62,533 nucleotides of DNA from Bacteroidetes bacterium HGW-Bacteroidetes-3 (GTDB taxonomy: Bacteria; Bacteroidota; Bacteroidia; Flavobacteriales; Flavobacteriaceae). Below are positions 22,770 through 32,236 of the stretch, piece by piece. A program made the translations under genes and the position numbers. The notes under the pieces are model-generated. The model was not told the DNA's origin. It made no database searches and saw nothing but the letters and a program-made list of their open reading frames with translations. Location of the stretch: positions 1-62,533 of the forward strand of contig PHDE01000003.1 of the NCBI GenBank assembly GCA_002842505.1. The letters run 5' to 3'. Position 1 is the stretch's first letter. Every line of letters starts with the position of its first letter.

Positions 22770-25178
22770 TTAAAGCCAACTTTTAACATTGTTATAATCC
22801 AAATAATAGATAAACTTAAGGGAAAAGTTATTGTTTATAGGTTCTGCAAACAGGTTGTCCAAGTTTTTTTTGAAATTTAAATTTGCCAATTTATCTTCAT
22901 TAAAAATGGCGTTTCTGTATAAAACCACCAATTGGCTGCCTGGGGCAAATTCCCAAGAATAACTTAAATCCAAATTCCAGATATTGTAATTAATATCGTG
23001 GTTTCCCTGATAGGAACTGGCATTTAAGGTGCCTTCATTGTTCAATTCAAAAAAATTGGTGTCGTACGCAACAGGTGACCAATAATGCCTAAACGACAAT
23101 GCCAAAGCTGATTTTGTATTGAAACTTAAATTGCCCGTTAACGTATTGGTTACTGTTTTTATGTCTCTGTTGCCAAAAATAATGCTTCCGTTGTTTAAAT
23201 TGGTTACCCAACCTTCATCATTAAAAAGTTTAGATAAATTAATTGCATAAATAACAGAAAATTTATCAGAAAAGCGATAGCGCGGTGAAACAGATATTTC
23301 GCCGTAAGTATTTTCTGTTTCGTATTTTTTGGCATAAGTGGTACTAACATCAATCGCAAACTTTTTACGATAATCAGAAGAGAACCAGCCATTTACGGCA
23401 TATACAGGATTTTGTTTAAAAAATCTTCCCTTAACGCGCGGTTCATAAAAATTATATTGCTGTCCAATTCCGGTATTTATATTTCCCCCAAAGGCAAATC
23501 GGGTTTTGGTAAAAAAGAAAAAATTGAGGTCAAAATTATTTTCGGCAAAATGGTTAGGCTCATTTTGATAAACAGCGTTGCTCAACAGCGTAATTCTGTA
23601 TTCGTTGAAAGTTTTTGTGGGCTCAAAAATTCTGTAGGAGATTTCAGACCAATATACAGCTAAATTATTTTTATTTTGATAGCCTAAATCGTTAATATCG
23701 AAGGTGTCATTACTTCTTGAATGTCCAATTTCATATTGATAATTGCCAAATATTTTAGCCAATTCAAGAAAACCGGAGTAACCTGATTTGTTTTCGCTGT
23801 TTTCATGAATGTTGCTTATTTTAAAATCTCCTTGTGTTTTGAACCTATTTTTTTTATCTGAAATGTCAAAAAGCAGCGCAGCAACATTGGCGTCCCTAAA
23901 ACTGCCGTTACGCGTAACATTGGTATTTACAAAACTGACGGAGGAGTTTTTGTTGAATTGCTGGTCTAAAACCAGCACATTATAGTTGGCAAGCGGCTCG
24001 GTAACAATTTTCCTTGTTTCTTGGGTTACTGTATTTGTAATTTCTGCGGAAGTTTTTTCGGTAATGGCATTAAAAAACCCAATGCCCAACCCTTTTTTTG
24101 TCCGCCCCGAAACTTTTAGGGCATTCAGCATTGTAACTTTTGACGGATTGTTCCTTATTTCTTCATTTTCTTTTAAATTGGTTTGAACGCTTCCGTGTCC
24201 AACAGGCGAATTTCCAATTCTTCTGGAATAAAATAAACCGCCTTTATTGAAAAGTTCAGTTCCTTCCGTAAAAAAGGAACGTTTTTCCGAGTATTGCTGT
24301 TCAAACGGACCTAAATTCAAAACTTGGTCGTCAAATGCCGTTTGCCCAAAATCGGGAATTAGCGTGGCATCCAAGGTAAAACTTTCGTTAATGCCATATT
24401 TTAAATCCATTCCAACGGCATAGTCCGTTTCTGAATCGCCGTCGAAAGAATTGTAAGAAGCAAAAGCATAAGGAGAAAAACTGAGGCGGACAGGAGGTTT
24501 AATGTTTTCAATTCCTGTTAAAATGCCAGCATATTGGGTAAAAATTCCAATTTTTTTATCTATGTAATTCCAAGAGTATTGCTCGTTAAGCCTATTAATT
24601 TTTCTATGAAAATTAACGCCCCAAGTTTGAATGTTTGAATTGCTGAAACGCAAGGCCGAATAAGGAATTTTAATTTCGGCAACCCAGCTGTTTTCGTTAA
24701 TTTTAACGTTACTTTCCCAAACGGCATTCCAGCTAAAATCTTCCCCTTCCGAAGAAACTTTGGCGTCAGCCTGCGCGCCGGTGCTCATCACCACAAATTC
24801 CGTATCATTTTGTCCGTCGTTATTTGGGTTAATGCTGATTAAAAAAAAGTCGTTTTGTCCAAATTGGTCTCTGCCGCCAAACTGCAAAGGAATTGCTTTT
24901 GGGTTAACGTCATACATTGTGGCGCCAAAATAAATGGCTTCGTCATCATACGCAATTTTCACGGTCGTTTTCATATTTTCTCTTTCATCGCCGCCATCTT
25001 CCGGTTTAAACATTTGAAAGTTTTGTGCCGGTTCGGCATCTTTCCAAAAATCCTCATTCAAAACACCATCAATTATAGGGGAATTGACAATTCGCATTGC
25101 GCTAACCGATTTAATTTTTTCTTGGGAATAAGCAAGGGAAAAAACAAATAAACTAAATATAAACAGCGATTTTCTCAT
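22770..25178 (-). CDS. DUF5916 outer-membrane protein, 802 aa
   Basis: Signal peptide (residues 1-18, VFSLAYSQ). The N-terminal CBM9-like beta-sandwich follows (about 25-230: PIIDGVLNEDFWKDAEPAQN; VKIAYDDEAIYFGATMYD), then the DUF5916 region, predicted beta-barrel, ending in an aromatic-rich strand (NFSLKFIYYLDYNNVKSWL). FFTEGTELFNKGGLFYSRRIG (about 300-320) is a family hallmark. Located in the outer membrane; substrate unknown. Divergent from sucC across a 195-bp intergenic region. Confidence 0.88.
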   Translation of the reverse strand: MRKSLFIFSLFVFSLAYSQEKIKSVSAMRIVNSPIIDGVLNEDFWKDAEPAQNFQMFKPEDGGDERENMKTTVKIAYDDEAIYFGATMYDVNPKAIPLQFGGRDQFGQNDFFLISINPNNDGQNDTEFVVMSTGAQADAKVSSEGEDFSWNAVWESNVKINENSWVAEIKIPYSALRFSNSNIQTWGVNFHRKINRLNEQYSWNYIDKKIGIFTQYAGILTGIENIKPPVRLSFSPYAFASYNSFDGDSETDYAVGMDLKYGINESFTLDATLIPDFGQTAFDDQVLNLGPFEQQYSEKRSFFTEGTELFNKGGLFYSRRIGNSPVGHGSVQTNLKENEEIRNNPSKVTMLNALKVSGRTKKGLGIGFFNAITEKTSAEITNTVTQETRKIVTEPLANYNVLVLDQQFNKNSSVSFVNTNVTRNGSFRDANVAALLFDISDKKNRFKTQGDFKISNIHENSENKSGYSGFLELAKIFGNYQYEIGHSRSNDTFDINDLGYQNKNNLAVYWSEISYRIFEPTKTFNEYRITLLSNAVYQNEPNHFAENNFDLNFFFFTKTRFAFGGNINTGIGQQYNFYEPRVKGRFFKQNPVYAVNGWFSSDYRKKFAIDVSTTYAKKYETENTYGEISVSPRYRFSDKFSVIYAINLSKLFNDEGWVTNLNNGSIIFGNRDIKTVTNTLTGNLSFNTKSALALSFRHYWSPVAYDTNFFELNNEGTLNASSYQGNHDINYNIWNLDLSYSWEFAPGSQLVVLYRNAIFNEDKLANLNFKKNLDNLFAEPINNNFSLKFIYYLDYNNVKSWL

Positions 25179-25279
25179 GGTAATTTAATAAACGGGATCT
25201 ATTTTTTGGTTAAAATATTTAAGATAAAAATCGAACTATCTTGAATAAATGTTACTATAAATAGACGTCAAAAATAACA

Positions 25280-25345
25280 CATTGTTACACAATGGAAAAC
25301 TTTTTTGAAATGAACTTAAATTTTAAGTTAGGATTAGTACATTTG
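25280..25345 (+). promoter_or_regulatory. sucC promoter region with two palindromes
   Basis: A -7 box TACATTTG (25338-25345) fits TAnnTTTG. Upstream stand CATTGT-TAC-ACAATG (25280-25294) and AACTTAAA-T-TTTAAGTT (25313-25329). The second covers the -33 position, where no TTG is found. Operator function is inferred. Confidence 0.45.
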
Positions 25346-25373
25346 TGAATATTTACAAAAAACATTATCTCTA

Positions 25374-26567
25374 ATGAATTTACACGAATATCAAGGAAAA
25401 GAATTACTAAGTAGTTTTGGCGTAAGAATACAACGCGGCATTGTTGCCGATAACCATTTAAAAGCGGTGGAAGCGGCAAAACAATTGGCGGTGGAAACTG
25501 GCACAGGCTGGTGGGTTGTTAAAGCACAAATTCACGCTGGCGGACGCGGAAAAGGAGGCGGAGTGAAATTGGCAAAAAGTTTGAAGGATGTTGAATCAAT
25601 TTCTGAAAGTATTATTGGTATGATGTTGGTAACCCCTCAAACGCCACCCCAAGGGAAAAAAGTTCATCAGGTTCTAATTGCTGAAGATGTCTACTATCCT
25701 GGAGCGAATGAGCCAGAAGAATATTATATGTCTGTTTTGTTGAACAGGGCCACTGGCAAAAATATGATTATGTATTCTACCGAAGGGGGAATGGATATTG
25801 AAACTGTTGCCGAAAAAACACCTCACTTAATTTTTACGGAAGAAATGGATCCTTTATTGGGATTACAGCCTTTTCAGGCGCGTAAAATTGCCTTTAATTT
25901 AGGATTGTCAGGAAATGCCTTGAAAGAAATGATCAAATTTGTGACTTCATTATATTCAGCCTTTGTAAATTCTGATGCCACTTTATTTGAAATCAACCCG
26001 GTGTTAAAAACTTCGGATGACAAAATTTTGGCGGTGGATTCCAAAGTTGTTTTGGATGACAATGCTTTATTTCGCCATAAAGATTTAGCGGTGTTGAGAG
26101 ATTTACGTGAAGAAAATGAAATTGAAGTGGAAGCAAATGCTGCTGGGTTAAATTATGTTGATTTAGACGGAAATGTTGGTTGTATGGTGAACGGCGCCGG
26201 TTTGGCTATGAGCACCATGGATTTAATTAAACAATCTGGCGGAGAACCTGCAAACTTTTTGGATGTTGGCGGAACGGCAGATGCCAAACGTGTTGAAACA
26301 GCATTTAGAATCATATTAAAAGATAAAAACGTAAAAGCAATTTTGGTCAATATTTTTGGTGGAATTGTGCGTTGCGACCGTGTGGCACAAGGCGTAATTG
26401 ATGCTTATAAAAATATGGGCGACGCCATAAACGTTCCTATTATTGTTCGTTTACAAGGCACTAACGCCAAAGAAGCGCAACAACTTTTAGACAATAGCGG
26501 ATTGGATTTAATTTCAGCAACTGAATTTCAGGAAGCTGCGGATAAAGTTCAAAAAGTATTGGCATAA
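25374..26567 (+). CDS. sucC: Succinyl-CoA synthetase beta subunit (ADP-forming)
   Basis: TCA-cycle enzyme subunit. The N-terminal ATP-grasp domain starts MNLHEYQGKELLSSFGV. KAQIHAGGRGKGGGVKLA (about 48-65) is the nucleotide-binding glycine loop. FEINPVLK (about 203-210) and the C-terminal LDVGGTADAKRVETAFRIIL (about 300-319) with FGGIVRCDRVAQGV (about 328-341) are typical. Full length at 397. sucD is not adjacent, as is common in this group. Confidence 0.97.
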   Translation: MNLHEYQGKELLSSFGVRIQRGIVADNHLKAVEAAKQLAVETGTGWWVVKAQIHAGGRGKGGGVKLAKSLKDVESISESIIGMMLVTPQTPPQGKKVHQVLIAEDVYYPGANEPEEYYMSVLLNRATGKNMIMYSTEGGMDIETVAEKTPHLIFTEEMDPLLGLQPFQARKIAFNLGLSGNALKEMIKFVTSLYSAFVNSDATLFEINPVLKTSDDKILAVDSKVVLDDNALFRHKDLAVLRDLREENEIEVEANAAGLNYVDLDGNVGCMVNGAGLAMSTMDLIKQSGGEPANFLDVGGTADAKRVETAFRIILKDKNVKAILVNIFGGIVRCDRVAQGVIDAYKNMGDAINVPIIVRLQGTNAKEAQQLLDNSGLDLISATEFQEAADKVQKVLA

Positions 26568-26573
26568 TAAAAA

Positions 26574-26771
26574 TAGTAACTAATCAGTACTCAAAGTGCC
26601 TAAAGTTTGAAGTACTTAAAGTTAAAAAAAGGGACTTTTACGAAGTAAAACAGTTTCAATGATATTAGAAATAAGCCACTTTTGAAAAAATTAAGAAAAT
26701 GTCTCGTTTTGATACGGTTTTTGGGCTTGAAATTTTTAACTCTAGGCACTCTAGGCACTGATTAGTTACTA
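26574..26771. repeat. 198-bp segment bounded by a perfect 15-bp inverted repeat
   Basis: TAGTAACTAATCAGT (26574-26588) faces ACTGATTAGTTACTA (26757-26771). Inside are AGTGCCTA near the left end and two TAGGCACT copies near the right end, so the pairing extends further. It sits between the sucC stop and the terminators. No ORF. Confidence 0.7.
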
Positions 26772-26784
26772 AAAATACAATTTT

Positions 26785-26819
26785 AAAAAAGCTGATGAAT
26801 TTTATTCATCAGCTTTTTT
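26785..26819 (+). terminator. Terminator after sucC
   Basis: AAAAAAGCTGATGAA-tttta-TTCATCAGCTTTTTT, a 15-bp stem that works in both directions between sucC and the convergent DUF3276 gene. Confidence 0.85.
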
Positions 26820-26824
26820 GGCAT

Positions 26825-26854
26825 AAAAAAACACTTCAATAGAAGTGTTTTTTT
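26825..26854 (-). terminator. Terminator after the DUF3276 gene
   Basis: AAAAAACACTTC-aata-GAAGTGTTTTTT, stem of 12 bp, 20 bases past the stop of the minus-strand gene. Together with the hairpin just before it, this gives each convergent gene its own terminator. Confidence 0.85.
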
Positions 26855-26874
26855 ATTTGGCTGAAACTAAACTG

Positions 26875-27255
26875 TTATATATCTTCAAAATTTACATCAG
26901 TAAAACTTTCAGATCCTGAGATGGTTTCTTCTGTTTCCTCTGCTCCGTCCAATGGTCTTTTAAAATCTTTTTGGTGACGTTCAGAAATCACTTCTTCACC
27001 TTTTTCATTTAAAATATAATTTGTAGCTTCTTTAAGCATGTCATTAAACTCTACAAAATCTTCTTTGTATAAATAAATTTTATGCTTTTTGTAATGGAAA
27101 GATCCATCGTCGTGTGTGAATTTTTTACTTTCAGTAATCGTTAAGTAATAATCTTCGGCTTTTGTTGCTCTTACGTCAAAAAAGTAAGTTCTTCTTCCTG
27201 CTCTAAGAACTTGGGAGAAAATCTCTTCTTGTTCTAAATGTTCATTGTCATTCAT
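26875..27255 (-). CDS. PUR-type nucleic-acid-binding protein (DUF3276), 126 aa
   Basis: Small protein of the bacterial PUR-alpha-like family, known mainly from Bacteroidetes and spirochetes. The PUR repeat is at about residues 10-75 (IFSQVLRAGRRTYFFDVRAT; DYYLTITESKKF; HKIYLYKEDFVEFNDMLKEA). The C-terminal 35 residues are acidic (GAEETEETISGSESFTDVNF) and probably disordered. Sequence-unspecific single-stranded DNA or RNA binding is the family expectation; the cellular role is unknown. Confidence 0.9.
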   Translation of the reverse strand: MNDNEHLEQEEIFSQVLRAGRRTYFFDVRATKAEDYYLTITESKKFTHDDGSFHYKKHKIYLYKEDFVEFNDMLKEATNYILNEKGEEVISERHQKDFKRPLDGAEETEETISGSESFTDVNFEDI

Positions 27256-27335
27256 ATTTAACCTTCTTATTTAATTAATCTTTCTATTGGATATTGACAC
27301 AAATCTATAAAATAATTTGACTTATTTAACTATTT

Positions 27336-29090
27336 TCAAATTTCTTTTTCCAAAAGTTGCTGTTCATATAGCACTTTATAATAACCATTTATTTTAATTA
27401 ACTCATTATGTGTGCCTTGTTGAATTATTTTGCCTTTTTCCAATACAATAATAGTATCAGCATTTTTTACAGATGAAATTCTGTGGCTAACAATGATGGT
27501 CGTTTTATCTTGGCTTATTTTAAATAGGTTATTCAGTATAATTTCTTCTGTTTCTGTGTCAACTGCTGATAAACAATCGTCAAAAATTAAAATTTCAGGT
27601 TCTTTAATAAGTGCGCGGGCTATGGAAACTCGCTGTTTTTGCCCGCCCGACAAGGTAACGCCTCTTTCACCGACATAAGTGTTGTAACCTTCGTTAAACT
27701 CAATAATATTGTGGTGGATGTAAGCATTTTTGGCGGATTCTTCAATTTTTTCGTCGGAAGCAGATTCATCGCCAAATTTAATGTTGTTTTTTATGGTGTC
27801 AGAGAACAAGAAAGCCTCTTGCGGAACAAAACCGATACTTTGGCGCAGGTTGTCTAAATTAAGCTGTTCAATAGGCTGTCCGTCAATTAAAATTTCACCC
27901 GATTTTACATCATACAAACGGGCAATTAAACTGATAAGCGTTGTTTTTCCTGATCCGGTATTTCCTAAAATACCCAAAGTTTTTCCATTTTCAAGTTTAA
28001 AACTAACATGTTGAAGCGCGGCAATGTTAGTGTCATCGTAAGTAAATGAAACGTCTTTAAATTCAATGGATCCTTCAATTTTTGAGGGAACTTCGGTATT
28101 GTTTTTAATTTCGGGTTCTTGTTCTAAAAACTCATTAATACGCTTTTGGGACGCTTCAGCTTCCTGAATAATGGAAGTAACCCAACCAACAACAGCAACC
28201 GGCCAGGTAAGCATATTTACGTACATAATAAATTCGGCAATTACTCCCAAAGAAATGGAGCCTTCAATATAGCGCAATCCGCCAACATAAATTACCAGGA
28301 TATTGCTCAATCCAATCAACAAAATCATGGAAGGAAAAAATAAAGCCTGAACTTTAAACAAACTGATGTTTTTTTCTTTAGCGGTATTGGACAAATCCTT
28401 AAAATCCGTCATCGCCCTGTCTTCAACGCCATACGATTTCAAAATGCTGATTCCTGAGAATGTCTCTTGCGCACTTGCAGTTAATTTCGATAAATATTGC
28501 TGTACAACAGTGCTTCGTTCGTTAATAATATTGCTTAAATAATAAATTAATACTGACAAAATAGGCAACGGCAACAAAGTGTAATTTGTTAAAGTAACAT
28601 CAATATTATACATTTTAATGATGGCCACGGAAAATAAAACAAGCATATTTATGGTGTACATAATTGCCGGACCCGAGTACATGCGAACTTTACTTACATC
28701 TTCGGTAATGCGATTCATTAAATCACCTGTTCTGTTTTTTTTGTAAAAATTTAAAGACAATAGTTGATATTGCTGATAAATTTCATTTTTTAAATCGAAT
28801 TCAATTAAACGCGACATCACAATAATTGTTTGCCGCATTAAAAATGTGAAGAAACCCGAAAGCAAAGCTGCGGCAACAATTAAAAGAATGTTGTTTAACA
28901 ACTCAGCTTTTACGACTGTTAAATCGGTAACAACGCCATTTCTGTAATCTTCCGCCACATTTACCGATTCCCTAATAAGTTGGGGAACCTGCAACGCCAA
29001 AATTTTAGAAGCAATGGTGATAATAATGCCAATGAATAGCCGGTATTTATATTTTAAAAAGTATTTGTTTAAGTATTGTAAAGCTTTCAT
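27336..29090 (-). CDS. MsbA-like ABC exporter (fused permease and ATPase), 584 aa
   Basis: Six-helix exporter domain (about residues 15-320) and an ATPase: Walker A GNTGSGKTTL (about 374-383), signature LSGGQKQRVSIARAL (about 480-494), Walker B ILIFDDCLSAVD (about 500-511). The ORF track starts at 29369, but the first 93 residues there translate the GACCGAA minisatellite (repeated RLRSSVFGL). The ATG at 29090 (MKALQYLNKYFLKYKYRLF) matches the family start and has TATCTTCG, a near TAnnTTTG box, at minus-strand 29131-29124. Lipid or drug export is the likely role; substrate not determined. Confidence 0.9.
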   Translation of the reverse strand: MKALQYLNKYFLKYKYRLFIGIIITIASKILALQVPQLIRESVNVAEDYRNGVVTDLTVVKAELLNNILLIVAAALLSGFFTFLMRQTIIVMSRLIEFDLKNEIYQQYQLLSLNFYKKNRTGDLMNRITEDVSKVRMYSGPAIMYTINMLVLFSVAIIKMYNIDVTLTNYTLLPLPILSVLIYYLSNIINERSTVVQQYLSKLTASAQETFSGISILKSYGVEDRAMTDFKDLSNTAKEKNISLFKVQALFFPSMILLIGLSNILVIYVGGLRYIEGSISLGVIAEFIMYVNMLTWPVAVVGWVTSIIQEAEASQKRINEFLEQEPEIKNNTEVPSKIEGSIEFKDVSFTYDDTNIAALQHVSFKLENGKTLGILGNTGSGKTTLISLIARLYDVKSGEILIDGQPIEQLNLDNLRQSIGFVPQEAFLFSDTIKNNIKFGDESASDEKIEESAKNAYIHHNIIEFNEGYNTYVGERGVTLSGGQKQRVSIARALIKEPEILIFDDCLSAVDTETEEIILNNLFKISQDKTTIIVSHRISSVKNADTIIVLEKGKIIQQGTHNELIKINGYYKVLYEQQLLEKEI

Positions 29091-29172
29091 AAAGAATTTA
29101 AATGCAATGAATTTTGTAAATTGCGAAGATACAGCAAAAATAAAAGTTAAAAGTAAGAAGTTCAAAGTTAAA

Positions 29173-29308
29173 AAGACCGAAGACCGAAGACGGAAGACGG
29201 AAGACCGAAGACGGAAGACCGAAGACCGAAGACCGAAGACGGAAGACCGAAGACGGAAGACCGAAGACGGAAGACCGAAGACGGAAGACCGAAGACGAAA
29301 GACGAAAG
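29173..29308. repeat. GAAGACCGAAGACGG minisatellite
   Basis: About 136 bp of 7-bp units gaagacc/gaagacg lying about 85 bp upstream of the ABC exporter start. It has no stop codons in several frames, which creates the false ORF 29014..29421 and the false N-terminus of the exporter. A short related run is at 50852-50886. Confidence 0.9.
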
Positions 29309-29459
29309 TAAGCAGTTCAAGCCAAAATGTATTTGGCAAAAATCCAATATACCCCCAAACCGTCACCATAAGTGCCGATTGGCAACCAATTCAAAACTTA
29401 GAACTCAAAAGATTAAAATGAAAACTATTTATTTTTGCTTATAAATTAATACTCAAAAC

Positions 29460-32180
29460 TTATTTTATCGCAGCTTGTGCAGCGGCAACCCTTGCGATTG
29501 GGACTCTAAATGGCGAGCAACTCACATAATCTAATCCAGTTTGGTGGCAAAATTCAATAGAACTTGGTTCACCGCCGTGTTCTCCACAAATACCCACTTT
29601 TAGATTTGGTTTTGTGCTTCTGCCTTTATCTGTTCCCATTTTAACCAATTGTCCAACTCCTTCTTGGTCTAAAACCTCAAAAGGATCAACGGTTAAAATT
29701 CTTTTTTCTAAATAAATTGGTAAAAATTTATTGGCATCATCACGAGAATATCCGAAAGTCATTTGTGTTAAGTCGTTTGTGCCAAAAGAGAAAAATTCGG
29801 CACGTTTGGCTATTAAGTCGGCTGTTAAAGCAGCCCGTGGAATTTCAATCATGGTACCAACCAAATACTTAACGGAGTCATTTCTTTCCTCAAATACTTT
29901 GTTTGCGGTTGTTCTGATAATCTCTTCTTGCGCTATAAATTCACTTAGGGTTCCAATTAAAGGAACCATAATTTCAGGAATCGCCACAATTCCTTTGGAT
30001 TTTAAATTTAAGGCGGCTTCAATAATGGCCCTTGTTTGCATTTCGGTAATTTCCGGATAGGTATTTCCCAAACGGCATCCTCTATGGCCCAACATCGGGT
30101 TGAATTCTGCCAATTCTGCCACTTTATTTATAATGAACTCTAAAGAAACCTTCATATCTTCAGCCAATTCTTTTTGTTGTGCCAATTCATGGGGAACAAA
30201 TTCATGTAAAGGCGGATCTAGCAAACGGATGGTTACCGGTAATCCCTGCATTGCTTCAAATATTCCTTCAAAATCGGTGCGTTGCATTGGAAGCAATTTT
30301 ACCAAAGCCGCTTTTCGGCCCTCCACATTTTCAGCCAAAATCATTTCTCGCATCGCTTTTATGCGGTCTTCGTGAAAAAACATATGCTCGGTTCGAGTAA
30401 GCCCAATTCCCTGAGCACCAAAATTACGGGCAATTTTTGCGTCTTTTGGCGTATCGGCATTCGTCCTTACTTTCATTGTTGAAAATTTGTCGGAAAGTTC
30501 CATTATTTCGGCAAATTCGCCACACAATTCAGGTTCAACAGTTGCTAAATTTCCTTCGTAAATATTTCCTAATGAGCCATTTAATGAAATCCAGTCTCCT
30601 TCATGATATAATTTTCCATTCACGCCCATAGTTCGGCTCTTATAATCAATTTTAAGTGCGCCAACTCCTGAAATACAGCATTTTCCCATACCGCGCGCAA
30701 CAACTGCTGCGTGAGAAGTCATACCGCCGCGCGCCGTTAAAATTCCATTTGCAATATTCATTCCTTCCAAATCTTCTGGAGAAGTTTCAATGCGTGCCAA
30801 TATTGCATTTTTATATTTGTTCGCTTCATCTGCAAAGAAAACCAACTGGCCACTGGCAGCACCGGGTGAAGCGGGCAATCCTTGCGCAATTACAGTTGCT
30901 TTTTTTAATGCTTTTGGATCAAAAACCGGGTGCAATAACTCATCTAATTTATTTGGCTGAATACGCAATAGCGCTTCTTTCTCATCTATTAAACCCTCTT
31001 TTAATAAGTCCATCGCAATTTTTACCATGGCAGCACCTGTTCGTTTGCCGTTTCTGGTTTGCAACATCCAAAGTTTGCCTTCTTGAATGGTGAACTCCAT
31101 ATCTTGCATATCACGGTAATGATTTTCAAGTTTTTGTTGATATTCATTAAGTTCAGCATATATTTCAGGCATTAATTCTTCTAGGGACGGATAATTTTTT
31201 GCCCTGTCGGTTTCTTCAATTTTCGCCAATTTTGCCCAACGCAACGATCCCAGTTTGGTGATTTGTTGTGGCGTTCTTGCGCCAGATACAACATCTTCAC
31301 CTTGCGCATTGATTAAATATTCGCCATTAAACTGATTTTCGCCTGTTGCAGCATCTCTCGTAAAACAAACGCCTGTACCGGAATTATTGCCCATATTTCC
31401 ATAAACCATGGCTTGTACGCTTACTGCTGTTCCCCATTCTTCCGGATAGCCGTGCATTTTTCGGTAATAAACAGCCCTGTTTCCGTTCCAGCTATTAAAA
31501 ACCGCAATTATAGCTCCCCAAAGTTGGTCCCAAGGATTTGTTGGAAATTCTTGGCCTGTGCGTTTTTTTACGGCAACTTTAAAATCTCGGACTAAATTTT
31601 TTAAATCCTCTACACTAAACTCAGTATCTAAATGTATTTTCTTATTTTCTTTTAAAGTCTCCATAATTTCTTCAAAAGGATCAATATCATCTTTTGATTC
31701 CGGTTTCATTCCCATCACAACACCACCGTACATTTGAATAAAACGGCGGTAGGAATCCCAAGCAAAACGCTCATTGTTTGTTTTGTTTGCCAAGCCAATT
31801 ACGGCTTCATCATTCAATCCTAAATTTAAAACGGTATCCATCATTCCTGGCATGGAAACCCGAGATCCGGAACGAACGGAAAGCAATAACGGATTTTGGG
31901 TATCGCCAAAACTGGCGCCCATGGTATTTTCAATATTTTTTACGGCTTTCTCAACTTCTTCCAAAATCAAATTAATTACTTTTTCTTTGCCAAAATTGTT
32001 ATATTCCGTACAAACTTCTGTTGTAATGGTAAAACCGGGAGGAACAGGAATTCCAATTAAGCTCATTTCTGCTAAGTTGGCGCCTTTGCCTCCCAGCAGA
32101 TTTTTCATTTTGCTATTGCCGTCAGCAGTTTTATTTCCAAATTTAAAAACGCTTGTTTTAACTTTTTGAAGTGTGTCCAT
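29460..32180 (-). CDS. ppdK: Pyruvate, phosphate dikinase
   Basis: Interconverts pyruvate and PEP using ATP/AMP and phosphate. The start was set at 32180 (MDTLQKVKTSVFKFGNKTA), giving 906 residues as usual for the family, not the 923 of the track. N-terminal ATP-grasp: LLGGKGANLAEMSLIGIPVP (about 27-46) and SVRSGSRVSMPGMMDTVLNL (about 105-124). The phosphohistidine domain carries the catalytic His in GGMTSHAAVVARGMGKCC (about 457-474). The C-terminal TIM barrel has VGICGEHGGEPSSIEF (about 865-880) with the acid/base Cys. A minus-strand TAACTTTG box is at 32229-32236. Confidence 0.96.
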   Translation of the reverse strand: MDTLQKVKTSVFKFGNKTADGNSKMKNLLGGKGANLAEMSLIGIPVPPGFTITTEVCTEYNNFGKEKVINLILEEVEKAVKNIENTMGASFGDTQNPLLLSVRSGSRVSMPGMMDTVLNLGLNDEAVIGLANKTNNERFAWDSYRRFIQMYGGVVMGMKPESKDDIDPFEEIMETLKENKKIHLDTEFSVEDLKNLVRDFKVAVKKRTGQEFPTNPWDQLWGAIIAVFNSWNGNRAVYYRKMHGYPEEWGTAVSVQAMVYGNMGNNSGTGVCFTRDAATGENQFNGEYLINAQGEDVVSGARTPQQITKLGSLRWAKLAKIEETDRAKNYPSLEELMPEIYAELNEYQQKLENHYRDMQDMEFTIQEGKLWMLQTRNGKRTGAAMVKIAMDLLKEGLIDEKEALLRIQPNKLDELLHPVFDPKALKKATVIAQGLPASPGAASGQLVFFADEANKYKNAILARIETSPEDLEGMNIANGILTARGGMTSHAAVVARGMGKCCISGVGALKIDYKSRTMGVNGKLYHEGDWISLNGSLGNIYEGNLATVEPELCGEFAEIMELSDKFSTMKVRTNADTPKDAKIARNFGAQGIGLTRTEHMFFHEDRIKAMREMILAENVEGRKAALVKLLPMQRTDFEGIFEAMQGLPVTIRLLDPPLHEFVPHELAQQKELAEDMKVSLEFIINKVAELAEFNPMLGHRGCRLGNTYPEITEMQTRAIIEAALNLKSKGIVAIPEIMVPLIGTLSEFIAQEEIIRTTANKVFEERNDSVKYLVGTMIEIPRAALTADLIAKRAEFFSFGTNDLTQMTFGYSRDDANKFLPIYLEKRILTVDPFEVLDQEGVGQLVKMGTDKGRSTKPNLKVGICGEHGGEPSSIEFCHQTGLDYVSCSPFRVPIARVAAAQAAIK

Positions 32181-32228
32181 GTTAATAGAATTTTGGATTA
32201 ATGACTTGTTTATTTGGTGAGATTTACA

Positions 32229-32236
32229 CAAAGTTA
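32229..32236 (-). promoter_or_regulatory. -7 box of ppdK
   Basis: Minus-strand TAACTTTG fits TAnnTTTG, 49 bases before the chosen start. No TTG at -33. The rest of 32237-32665 is very AT-rich with no gene; it also carries the upstream region of the next plus-strand gene. Confidence 0.45.

Noticed and set aside
29173-29308. CRISPR-like array of GAAGACC repeats
   Set aside because: Units are 7 bp without unique spacers and no cas gene is near; this is a minisatellite.
29091-29369. N-terminal extension of the ABC exporter given by the ORF track
   Set aside because: 93 residues are repeat translation (RLRSSVFGL); the family start is at 29090.
29014-29421. 135-aa plus-strand ORF
   Set aside because: Most of it translates the GAAGACC minisatellite (repeated RRKTEDRR) and it overlaps the promoter of the ABC exporter.
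32181-32231. 17-residue N-terminal extension of PPDK
   Set aside because: MDTLQKVKTSVFKFGNK is the usual N-terminus and gives the normal length.
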